DNA from: Pseudomonas brassicacearum subsp. brassicacearum
GTDB taxonomy: Bacteria > Pseudomonadota > Gammaproteobacteria > Pseudomonadales > Pseudomonadaceae
Direction of reading: 5' to 3'
NCBI RefSeq assembly: GCF_008801605.1
Contig: NZ_VZPJ01000019.1
Location: 1-64,000 of the forward strand
DNA: 64,000 nt
Part shown: piece by piece, positions 33,098 through 42,671 of the stretch
Layout of the letters: the number at the start of each line of letters is the position of its first letter
Numbering within the stretch: the stretch's first letter is position 1
Program-made: the position numbers and the translations under genes
Notes under the pieces: model-generated
Databases searched by the model: none
Told to the model about the DNA's origin: nothing
The model's input: only the letters and a program-made list of their open reading frames with translations

Positions 33098-33562
33098 ATG
33101 CAAGGTCACCCAGACGTAATCGATTACCTCAACACGTTGCTGACAGGCGAACTGGCAGCCCGTGATCAATATTTCATCCATTCGCGGATGTACGAGGATT
33201 GGGGTTTTACCGAGCTCTACGAACGTATCAACCACGAGATGGAAGAAGAGACCCAGCACGCCGATGCGCTGATGCGTCGGATCCTGATGCTCGAAGGCAC
33301 GCCACGCATGCGCGCCGATGACCTCGACGTCGGTACCACGGTGCCCGATATGCTCGCCGCCGACCTGCGCCTGGAATACAAAGTCCGCGCTGCGCTGTGC
33401 AAAGGCATCGAGCTCTGCGAACAGCACAACGACTACGTGACCCGCGAGATCCTGCGGATCCAGCTCGCCGACACCGAAGAAGACCACACCTACTGGCTGG
33501 AGAAGCAGTTGGGTCTGATCAAGCTGATCGGGTTGGAAAACTACCTGCAATCGCAGTTCTGA
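33098..33562 (+). CDS. ftnA: Bacterial ferritin (FtnA/BfrA type lacking the haem-ligand methionine)
   Basis: Iron-storage ferritin of 154 residues. The ATG at 33098 gives MQGHPDVIDYLNTLL; an upstream in-frame start would add 15 unconserved residues. Di-iron ferroxidase ligands E18, E51, H54, E93, E127 and H130 are in place by comparison with E. coli Bfr. The position matching Bfr Met52, the axial haem ligand between subunits, is Thr here (HEMEEETQHAD), so a haem-free ferritin is predicted. The ferritin next to katA in P. aeruginosa was first called BfrA and later recognised as ferritin FtnA; this gene fits that pattern. It probably buffers iron near catalase function. Confidence 0.9.
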   Translation: MQGHPDVIDYLNTLLTGELAARDQYFIHSRMYEDWGFTELYERINHEMEEETQHADALMRRILMLEGTPRMRADDLDVGTTVPDMLAADLRLEYKVRAALCKGIELCEQHNDYVTREILRIQLADTEEDHTYWLEKQLGLIKLIGLENYLQSQF

Positions 33563-33573
33563 TTGTTGGGAAA

Positions 33574-33625
33574 GGGAACGCAGAGCGTCCCAAGCTGCGT
33601 TCCCACGCAGAGCGTGGGAACGATC
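33574..33625. repeat. Short palindromic intergenic repeat
   Basis: Two adjacent palindromes: an imperfect one, GGGAACGCAGAGCGTCCC (33574-33591), and a better one at 33598-33622 with arms CGTTCCCACGC and GCGTGGGAACG around AGA. Repeats of this form are common between genes in fluorescent pseudomonads. It lies directly before the ferritin/uvrA terminator. Confidence 0.75.
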
Positions 33626-33660
33626 AAGCCCCTGTCATCGGTGAGATGACAGGGGCTTTT
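33626..33660 (+). terminator. Terminator downstream of ferritin gene
   Basis: A 13-bp stem (33626-33638 with 33646-33658) with core AGCCCCTGTCAT/ATGACAGGGGCT, followed by T residues. It lies between the convergent ferritin gene and uvrA. The T run favours the + direction. Confidence 0.87.
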
Positions 33661-33676
33661 TCGTGCTCGGGTGAAA

Positions 33677-36511
<2,835 letters not shown>

Positions 36512-36690
36512 AGTGGCCTCGCTCGGCGGGCGTCGAAAACGTAGGAGTATACGGGCAAATACTGGATGGATGCACACTATCGAAGGTGCGATTGCAGCCA
36601 TACATGAAGACTGCGCGGCAAACAGTCGCCATATACCCTCTCAATCGATGGGACTGGTAGAATCGCCGCCGGTTCACATGAGGTTTTTCC

Positions 36691-38088
36691 ATGCAAGATC
36701 CCCACAGCGAACGCATGAGTAGTGGCGAGACACGCGCAGCAAGCGGTCTGGCCCTGGTGTTCGCCTTCCGTATGCTGGGCATGTTCATGGTGTTGCCAGT
36801 GCTGGCGACCTATGGCATGGACCTGGCTGGCGCGACCCCGGCCCTCATCGGGTTGGCGATTGGCGCTTATGGCCTGACCCAGGCGATCTTCCAGATCCCG
36901 TTCGGGGTCATTTCCGACCGCATCGGCCGGCGTCCGGTCATCTACCTGGGGCTGATCGTCTTCGCCCTTGGCAGTGTGCTGGCGGCCAATGCCGACTCGA
37001 TCTGGGGCGTGATCGCCGGACGCATCCTACAGGGCGCCGGGGCTATTTCCGCGGCTGTCATGGCGCTGCTGTCAGACTTGACCCGCGAACAACATCGGAC
37101 CAAGGCCATGGCCATGATCGGCATGACCATTGGTCTGTCGTTCGCCGTGGCCATGGTGGTAGGTCCCTTGCTGACCCGTGCCTTTGGCTTGTCGGGCCTG
37201 TTCCTGGCGACCGGCGCCATGGCGCTGGTAGGCATCCTGATCGTGGCGTTCATGGTGCCGCACGCCACCGGGCCGTTGCAGCACCGGGAGTCCGGGGTGG
37301 CGCGCCAGGCATTGATCCCGACGCTCAAGCACCCGGACCTGTTGCGCCTGGACCTGGGCATTTTCGTGCTCCACGCCATGCTGATGTCCAGCTTCGTGGC
37401 CCTGCCGCTGGCCCTGGTCCAGAAGGCCGGCCTGCCCAAGGAGCAGCACTGGTGGGTCTACCTCACCGCGCTGCTGATTTCGTTCTTCGCCATGATTCCG
37501 TTCATCATCTATGGCGAGAAACGACGCAAAATGAAACGAGTTTTGCTCGGCGCCGTCATGACGCTGATGCTCACTGAGCTATTCTTCTGGCAGTTCGGCG
37601 ATAGCTTGCGGGCGCTGGTGATCGGCACGGTGGTGTTCTTTACTGCGTTCAATCTGCTGGAAGCATCGCTGCCGTCGTTGATCAGCAAGGTTTCACCGGC
37701 GGGCGGCAAGGGCACGGCGATGGGGGTCTATTCCACCAGTCAGTTCCTGGGTTCGGCGTTGGGCGGGATCCTCGGCGGCTGGCTGTTCCAGCATGGCGGT
37801 TTGTCGGTTGTGTTCCTGGGTTGTGCCGCGCTGGCTGCACTTTGGTTCGCCTTTGCTGTTACCATGCGCGAACCTCCCTATGTGACGAGCCTGCGCTTGC
37901 CCTTATCGCCCGAGGCGATTCGTGAGGCTGGCCTGACCGAGCGTCTGAAGGCCGTCGTTGGAGTAACCGATGCAGTGGTGGTCGCCGACGAGGCGGCCGT
38001 GTATATCAAACTCGACACCGAATTATTGGATCGCGCGACGCTCGAGCGCCTGGTGAACAACCCGGCCCCGACCACGTGCGAAGCCTAG
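36691..38088 (+). CDS. MFS transporter, YajR-like, with C-terminal cytosolic domain
   Basis: A 465-residue inner-membrane transporter with 12 predicted membrane segments between about residues 20 and 390. The MFS motif A appears as GVISDRIGRRPV in the loop after segment 2 (about residues 72-83). After segment 12 there is an extra domain of about 65 residues containing VVGVTDAVVVADEAAVYIKLD, which resembles the ferredoxin-like YAM domain of E. coli YajR. The substrate is unknown and drug efflux is only a guess. It lies between divergent uvrA and downstream ssb, 9 bases before ssb, so MFS and ssb are probably co-transcribed. Confidence 0.88.
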   Translation: MQDPHSERMSSGETRAASGLALVFAFRMLGMFMVLPVLATYGMDLAGATPALIGLAIGAYGLTQAIFQIPFGVISDRIGRRPVIYLGLIVFALGSVLAANADSIWGVIAGRILQGAGAISAAVMALLSDLTREQHRTKAMAMIGMTIGLSFAVAMVVGPLLTRAFGLSGLFLATGAMALVGILIVAFMVPHATGPLQHRESGVARQALIPTLKHPDLLRLDLGIFVLHAMLMSSFVALPLALVQKAGLPKEQHWWVYLTALLISFFAMIPFIIYGEKRRKMKRVLLGAVMTLMLTELFFWQFGDSLRALVIGTVVFFTAFNLLEASLPSLISKVSPAGGKGTAMGVYSTSQFLGSALGGILGGWLFQHGGLSVVFLGCAALAALWFAFAVTMREPPYVTSLRLPLSPEAIREAGLTERLKAVVGVTDAVVVADEAAVYIKLDTELLDRATLERLVNNPAPTTCEA

Positions 38089-38097
38089 GAGAACGTT

Positions 38098-38619
38098 ATG
38101 GCCCGTGGGGTTAACAAAGTCATATTGGTCGGTACTTGCGGCCAGGATCCCGAAGTTCGCTACCTGCCGAACGGCAACGCCGTGACCAACCTGAGTCTGG
38201 CGACCAGCGAACAGTGGACCGACAAGCAGACCGGCCAGAAGGTCGAGAAGACCGAATGGCACCGCGTGTCGATGTTCGGCAAAGTGGCTGAGATCGCCGG
38301 CGAATACCTGCGCAAGGGTTCGCAGGTGTACATCGAAGGCAAGCTGCAGACCCGCGAGTGGGAAAAAGACGGCATCAAGCGCTACACCACCGAAATCGTG
38401 GTCGACATGCAAGGCACCATGCAACTGCTGGGCGGCCGTCCACAAGGCGACCAGCAACAAGGTGGCAACAACTACCAGCAGTCGGCTCCGGCCCCGCGTC
38501 AGCAGGCGCCTCGTCCGCAGTCGGCGCCACAGCCACAACGCGAACGCCCGGCCCCACAACAGGCCGCGCCGCAACCGGCTCCGGATTTCGACAGCTTTGA
38601 TGACGATATTCCGTTCTGA
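38098..38619 (+). CDS. ssb: Single-stranded DNA-binding protein
   Basis: SSB coats single-stranded DNA during replication, repair and recombination. The 173-residue protein has an N-terminal OB fold (about 1-110: ARGVNKVILVGTCGQDPEVRYLPNGNAVTNL), a Gln/Pro/Ala-rich linker (about 115-163) and the acidic C-terminal tail DSFDDDIPF, which binds partner proteins. It follows the MFS gene by 9 bases and ends at a good terminator. Confidence 0.98.
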   Translation: MARGVNKVILVGTCGQDPEVRYLPNGNAVTNLSLATSEQWTDKQTGQKVEKTEWHRVSMFGKVAEIAGEYLRKGSQVYIEGKLQTREWEKDGIKRYTTEIVVDMQGTMQLLGGRPQGDQQQGGNNYQQSAPAPRQQAPRPQSAPQPQRERPAPQQAAPQPAPDFDSFDDDIPF

Positions 38620-38658
38620 TTACTGGTTGAGACTACTCCGCCAATAGTTTGAAAACAG

Positions 38659-38691
38659 GCCCCAAGCGCACTCTGCCCTTGGGGCTTTTTT
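38659..38691 (+). terminator. Terminator after ssb
   Basis: Stem GCCCCAAG/CTTGGGGC (38659-38666 with 38679-38686) with a 12-base loop, then TTTTTTATTTA. It separates ssb from the convergent small membrane-protein gene. Confidence 0.85.
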
Positions 38692-38748
38692 ATTTATTGG
38701 CGCAGGCCAGGTTCATGACTTGAGGACACCGGGCAATCCCGGTCATGC

Positions 38749-39363
38749 TCACAAATCCAGATCCAATACTTCCTGCATCCTCTCGCCAATCGACTGCCTC
38801 AACCACTCGGCATGGAACGCCATGTCCCGCACCGTTACATCCGAAAACCGAAGTTCGATCGGCTTGCCATTGTCCCCGGCGAAGCACACCACAAAGTGAC
38901 AAAAGTTGGCGGAAGCGGTCGTTATGTAGGGCCTGATGGAATGGATATCGCTGTACGGCACGCATTCTTCGGTGGTTTGCCGGGCAGGGCGGCGCTGGGT
39001 GAAGGTGAGGCGTTGCTGGCGTTCGTCGAAGCAGAAGCCAAGCACCTGGGGCCCGGAGGCGAGCCAGTTGATCACGCAGACGGCCGCGAATGCGCTGATG
39101 AACATGAGCGCTAGAATCAGTGGATCTTCGATCATTCTCATGTGAATGGACGACAGACCTTCGACCTTGAACAGCATCATGGTAAACACTGCCAGCCCGT
39201 AGACGGGCAGGGCCAGTAACATCCCCGCAGCGTAAATCATAGTGCCCAGGAATCCCGGCCTGGATACGTCGCTTGAGCAATCCCACGTGGGCGGGTGCCG
39301 TGGCGCTGATGTAGCGGTCGGGAACGGGGATTCGACCAGTCGCGGCGGGCGTTTGCGTTTCAT
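38749..39363 (-). CDS. Predicted small membrane protein of unknown function
   Basis: Not recognised. From the ATG at 39363 it has 204 residues; a TTG at 39414 would add 17. The N-terminus is basic and proline-rich (MKRKRPPRLVESP), followed by two hydrophobic segments (about residues 43-64 and 79-101) with a short loop. A soluble C-terminal half follows, with the pattern FDERQQRLTFTQRRP and a terminal amphipathic helix (AEWLRQSIGERMQEVLDLDL). The layout suggests a two-helix membrane anchor with a cytoplasmic beta-rich domain. It is convergent with ssb and lies upstream of nothing obviously related. Confidence 0.7.
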   Translation of the reverse strand: MKRKRPPRLVESPFPTATSAPRHPPTWDCSSDVSRPGFLGTMIYAAGMLLALPVYGLAVFTMMLFKVEGLSSIHMRMIEDPLILALMFISAFAAVCVINWLASGPQVLGFCFDERQQRLTFTQRRPARQTTEECVPYSDIHSIRPYITTASANFCHFVVCFAGDNGKPIELRFSDVTVRDMAFHAEWLRQSIGERMQEVLDLDL

Positions 39364-39508
39364 ACGGCTGGCTCTTGGGAAAAATGCCCGGCCATTCTTA
39401 TCGTTATTGCTCAAGTACGCCTAGTAAAAAACAGTTCGCCCGAGGTTGGGTTCTTCCTGGCCCCCGCCAACCCAGGTTTTTTCTGTCTGACCTGTAGTGC
39501 TATCACCC

Positions 39509-40363
39509 TCACGGTCGGTAATTTGCCGGTAACTCATGCCGTGTCGGCGTCTTCTCTTCGTGATAGTGCGGTTTGCCCTGGGGGGAGTTCATCAAGGTCG
39601 GATTGGCCAGGATCGTCTCCGTCAGCAAACAGTCCTCGCCTTCCCCGAACCAGCAGGCCAGCGCCGAGTTTCGGTTGCCGTGCATGTCCACGACGGCCGG
39701 CCAGTTTTCGATGCCGCGGGCGTCACTGGGGGCTATGTCGGGGTAATGCTTGGGCGGCAGGACCAGTGCATCACCGGGCCGCAGCCACAGGTCAGCCAGA
39801 TAAATTTCCCTGGCCGCAGGACGCCAGCGGGCGACGCTGATCACCAGCGGCAAGCGTCCGTAGCGGGAAAAGAACGCGTGGGGGAAGTTGTGGTATTCGA
39901 GGTCGGTCGGGTTGTAGGTCAGCAGCTCGCGCTGGCGCGCCGGGCCCAGGTAGGGCGATTGGTGGCCGGCCCATTTGCCGTAGGTGTATTGGCCCAGGAT
40001 CAGTTGGTCGTACTCGAAACGCAGGCATTCGCCGTTGCCGAGCAGGGTCATGCCGAAGGCTTGCGCCGTTTCCCTGGTTGCCCAGATGGGGGCGTAGTGC
40101 ACTTCGCTGGCGTGGAAGTCGAACGTCTTGATCCAGTAGGAGCCGGTGTTCGTTGGAACCTCACGATCCCTCCAACTGATGCCGGAGTAGCGAGTGCCCA
40201 CGGACAGGGATGGATTTTCGGGGCTGAGCTGGATCAGGTTGCCGCGCACCTGGACACTCGGCTGCGCCAACCCATGGTCGTTGAACAGATAGGGAAACCG
40301 GCGGGGATCGAGCGCTGTTTCCGCGCCGTCGCCGATAAAGGGAACACTGTTGAAGACTTGCAT
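39509..40363 (-). CDS. Unrecognised 284-residue protein downstream of the MACPF gene
   Basis: No family recognised. The ATG at 40363 is preferred to a GTG six codons earlier. The 284 residues are rich in aromatic residues, Pro and His, with no signal peptide and no membrane segment. The N-terminal part (VFNSVPFIGDGAETALDPRRFPYLFNDHG) and the regular beta-like spacing suggest a beta-rich soluble protein. It is on the same strand as the MACPF gene at 40535, 171 bases downstream of it across a REPIN, so it may be a co-expressed partner, chaperone or immunity factor. That link is inference from position only. Confidence 0.75.
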   Translation of the reverse strand: MQVFNSVPFIGDGAETALDPRRFPYLFNDHGLAQPSVQVRGNLIQLSPENPSLSVGTRYSGISWRDREVPTNTGSYWIKTFDFHASEVHYAPIWATRETAQAFGMTLLGNGECLRFEYDQLILGQYTYGKWAGHQSPYLGPARQRELLTYNPTDLEYHNFPHAFFSRYGRLPLVISVARWRPAAREIYLADLWLRPGDALVLPPKHYPDIAPSDARGIENWPAVVDMHGNRNSALACWFGEGEDCLLTETILANPTLMNSPQGKPHYHEEKTPTRHELPANYRP

Positions 40364-40426
40364 CGTATGGGGACCACGCACGCAAGAGGGCTAGAGGGAA
40401 TGGCAGTCAATCAAGTCATGAAACCA

Positions 40427-40514
40427 GTGGGAGCGAGCTTGCTCGCGATAGCGGTGGGTCAGCTTGCACCAATGTTGGATGTGCCGCCGCCATCGCGAGC
40501 AAGCTCGCTCCTAC
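40427..40514. repeat. REPIN (paired inverted REP sequences)
   Basis: A REP unit GTGGGAGCGAGCTTGCTCGC.. at 40427-40454 and its inverted partner at 40490-40514, with the GTGGGAG ends facing outward. It fills most of the gap between the MACPF gene and the 284-residue gene, both on the - strand, so it may shape mRNA 3' ends between them. Confidence 0.9.
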
Positions 40515-40534
40515 AGGGGGGTAACTATCGGCTA

Positions 40535-42460
40535 TCAACTATATGGACGATGCTGCTCGCGCAACCAATCCATGCCGTGAGGTTGGCGCCAAGCCCGGAC
40601 TGCGGCGCGCTTTTCAACCTGGGTCAGGCACAAGGCGTCCATCCAGTAGTAGACCATCAACAGGTGAAACACCTCATCGCCGCGCCGGTCCCAAATGACG
40701 TCGTCCTGTTGGCGGCCCGGTTCGATGGGCTTGAGCCGGCAGTCGCCCTGGTCATGCATGCCCTGCAGGCAGGTTCCCGTCTCGTAGTTGATCAGCAGTA
40801 CCGGGTGGTTGATTTCCGGGTAGGGTTTTTCCAGCTCGGGCATGTACCAGAATTGCCCTGGGTTGCACCTGTCCGGCGTCTGCATGGCGATACGGGTCCG
40901 GTTTTGCGGATCCACTGCCAGCGCCGGTTTGTCCCCAGTATTGTTGCGCACGATGTACAGCGCGGTGCGAGGGTCCTGCTCGGTACTTGCCGTCTTGACC
41001 AGCTTGACCTTGCCGAACGAGTCGTGGGAAAGCCGAGCCTTGATCTTCACCGTTGGGTTGAGGTCTTTGCCTGCCTGGCCGAAACCGGCAATGAGTCCAT
41101 CGACACCGGGCACCTCGAAGTCATTCCCCGCCAGCACATAGGTCAGGCCGGACAACGGGTTGGGTTGCATGTGCTTGGTCAGCGTCTCCCAGCGTGCGAG
41201 CGACACTTCGCTGGCGCCGTTGGCCAGCAGGGCCTCGCGCATCGCGTATCCCGGGTAGTAGCGTGAGTCGCGCGGCCAGCGTTCAGTGGCCATCAGCAGT
41301 TTCTGCCCGCTTTTTTGTCTCAGCAGCAGGGCCAGTCCATCCCAGAACTGTTCAAATTCCGTGGTCGATGCATTCGCGGCGGGTGGGTAGTGGAAGCTCT
41401 CGCTGGTTTCCTTGCTTTTGTTGTCGACGAACACCATTCGCAAGGCCGGGCCGGTTGCCGCGGCCTTGGGCGTGGTTTGCCGCCCGGAGCGACCGAGGAC
41501 CACCACCGACTCCTGCCAATTGGCTTCGATTTCCGCTTTGTAGCTGGTGTACCACTGGTAGGCCTGCTCCAGTGCCGTACGGGTCTCGCCTTCCTTGACG
41601 AAACGATAGACCGGCGAGATTTTCAACTCCACGACCGTAGGGTCGTCCGGCAGCGATTCACGCCATTTGCCGAACTCCGCGTTGCAGTTGCTGGGGTCCA
41701 CTGCGTTGAACGCGATGGCGTGCGTACCGCCCTGGGTGGTCAGGTTGGCGTTGCGGTGGGCGATGTTTTTCTTGACCGTTTCCGAGATCGAGGTGGTCGC
41801 GCTACCGCTGACGAAGGCGCCGTATTCGGCCTTGACCATCGCATCGAGGGTATTGGTCTGGCTGAGGAAACTCTTGAGTGCGGTCATCGCATAGTTCAGC
41901 GAGCCGCCGACGGTCACTTCGCTGACGATATCGGCGCCAAAATCGACGAGGAAGTTGAAAAACGTCGTCGGATTGCCCGGATCGAACGCCTTGGGCAGGT
42001 CATCGACACGCTTCTTGAACGCTTCAGTCGCATTGGCCGGATTGACTTCGAAGGTCAGTTTCCATAACCGCACGGTGTGACTGTAGAGCGCGGCTTCGCG
42101 CTCTTCGAGCGTCTTGATGTCACTGCCGAAGGTGACTTTGAAACCGGCGGAAAAGGCGCCGTATTTACCGGAGGCTTCGACACTCGTCTGGGTATGTTTT
42201 TCGAACTCGTCGCGGGAGGAAAACGTCTCGGTTGAGAAATTCTCGGTGGCCACGACGGTGGACATGGTGACGTTTTTCCCTACGTTGTAGGCTGTTTTCC
42301 GGTACGGCACGGCACGTTTGCCCGACTCGGTATCGCCGACCTTCTGACACTCCTTGCTATCGCCGGCCCAATCGAGCCGGTTCAGTCCACGCCCCAGCAG
42401 TTGCGAACCGCCGATATCGCGCAAGTCTTCGCCAGTGGTGCCCTTCAGTCCATCGTTCAT
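40535..42460 (-). CDS. MACPF (perforin-like) domain protein, putative pore-forming effector
   Basis: A 641-residue protein with no signal peptide. The N-terminal half matches the membrane attack complex/perforin fold. The signature normally written [YW]G[TS]H[FY]-x6-GG appears as FGADI-x6-GG at residues 174-186, and the domain closes with the typical W-x-x-SLP-x-x-P stretch at about 266-274 (KWRESLPDDP), then LKISPVYRFV. Two segments flanking the signature (about 75-130 and 187-240) are in the positions of the membrane-inserting helical clusters. The C-terminal half (about 320-641) is a separate region; at about 500-600 it has GQFWYMP and repeated beta-strand patterns suggesting a beta-trefoil/lectin-like targeting domain. 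Bacterial MACPF proteins include insecticidal proteins (GNIP1Aa) and Photorhabdus MACPF. Target unknown. It is divergent from a STAND regulator. Confidence 0.85.
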   Translation of the reverse strand: MNDGLKGTTGEDLRDIGGSQLLGRGLNRLDWAGDSKECQKVGDTESGKRAVPYRKTAYNVGKNVTMSTVVATENFSTETFSSRDEFEKHTQTSVEASGKYGAFSAGFKVTFGSDIKTLEEREAALYSHTVRLWKLTFEVNPANATEAFKKRVDDLPKAFDPGNPTTFFNFLVDFGADIVSEVTVGGSLNYAMTALKSFLSQTNTLDAMVKAEYGAFVSGSATTSISETVKKNIAHRNANLTTQGGTHAIAFNAVDPSNCNAEFGKWRESLPDDPTVVELKISPVYRFVKEGETRTALEQAYQWYTSYKAEIEANWQESVVVLGRSGRQTTPKAAATGPALRMVFVDNKSKETSESFHYPPAANASTTEFEQFWDGLALLLRQKSGQKLLMATERWPRDSRYYPGYAMREALLANGASEVSLARWETLTKHMQPNPLSGLTYVLAGNDFEVPGVDGLIAGFGQAGKDLNPTVKIKARLSHDSFGKVKLVKTASTEQDPRTALYIVRNNTGDKPALAVDPQNRTRIAMQTPDRCNPGQFWYMPELEKPYPEINHPVLLINYETGTCLQGMHDQGDCRLKPIEPGRQQDDVIWDRRGDEVFHLLMVYYWMDALCLTQVEKRAAVRAWRQPHGMDWLREQHRPYS

Positions 42461-42486
42461 CGCCTTTCTCCCATCGCTCAGGTTGT

Positions 42487-42507
42487 ATCAACTGGGTGCC
42501 AATTGAT
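42487..42507. promoter_or_regulatory. 21-bp dyad in the MACPF 5' region (possible operator)
   Basis: ATCAACTGG-N3-CCAATTGAT, 8 of 9 positions symmetrical. It lies 27-47 bases before the MACPF ATG on the - strand, where a repressor could block its transcription. Binding protein unknown; the adjacent STAND regulator with its HTH is a candidate. Confidence 0.45.
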
Positions 42508-42557
42508 GGGAGTGAGTATCGGGAGGGCCGTGATAACCGGACAGTCCAGAGCAGTGT

Positions 42558-42579
42558 CAGTCCGGTATCAGTTTGGTAT
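42558..42579. repeat. Tandem 11-bp direct repeat in the divergent promoter region
   Basis: Two head-to-tail copies of CAGTnnGGTAT (42558-42568 and 42569-42579), a period of one DNA turn, as expected of a cooperative activator site. Further CAGT copies occur at 42542 and 42552. It lies midway between the MACPF and STAND genes. Confidence 0.5.
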
Positions 42580-42671
42580 CAGGCCAAATGCCATCTTTTC
42601 ATTAACCTGCAGAGAGGCGCTGGAGTACACTCGATCGGCTGCCGTTGTCCCAGGGTAGAAGGGTTATCGAC

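Noticed and set aside
36611..36625. CTG-N9-CAG in the uvrA/MFS gap, resembling a LexA (SOS) box.
   Set aside because: LexA sites in gammaproteobacteria need CTG-N10-CAG and an AT-rich centre; this has 9 bases and a GC-rich centre.
39536..41266. A 576-residue + strand frame crossing the 284-residue gene, the REPIN and the MACPF gene.
   Set aside because: It runs through a repeat and two better-supported genes on the other strand, and shows no domain.
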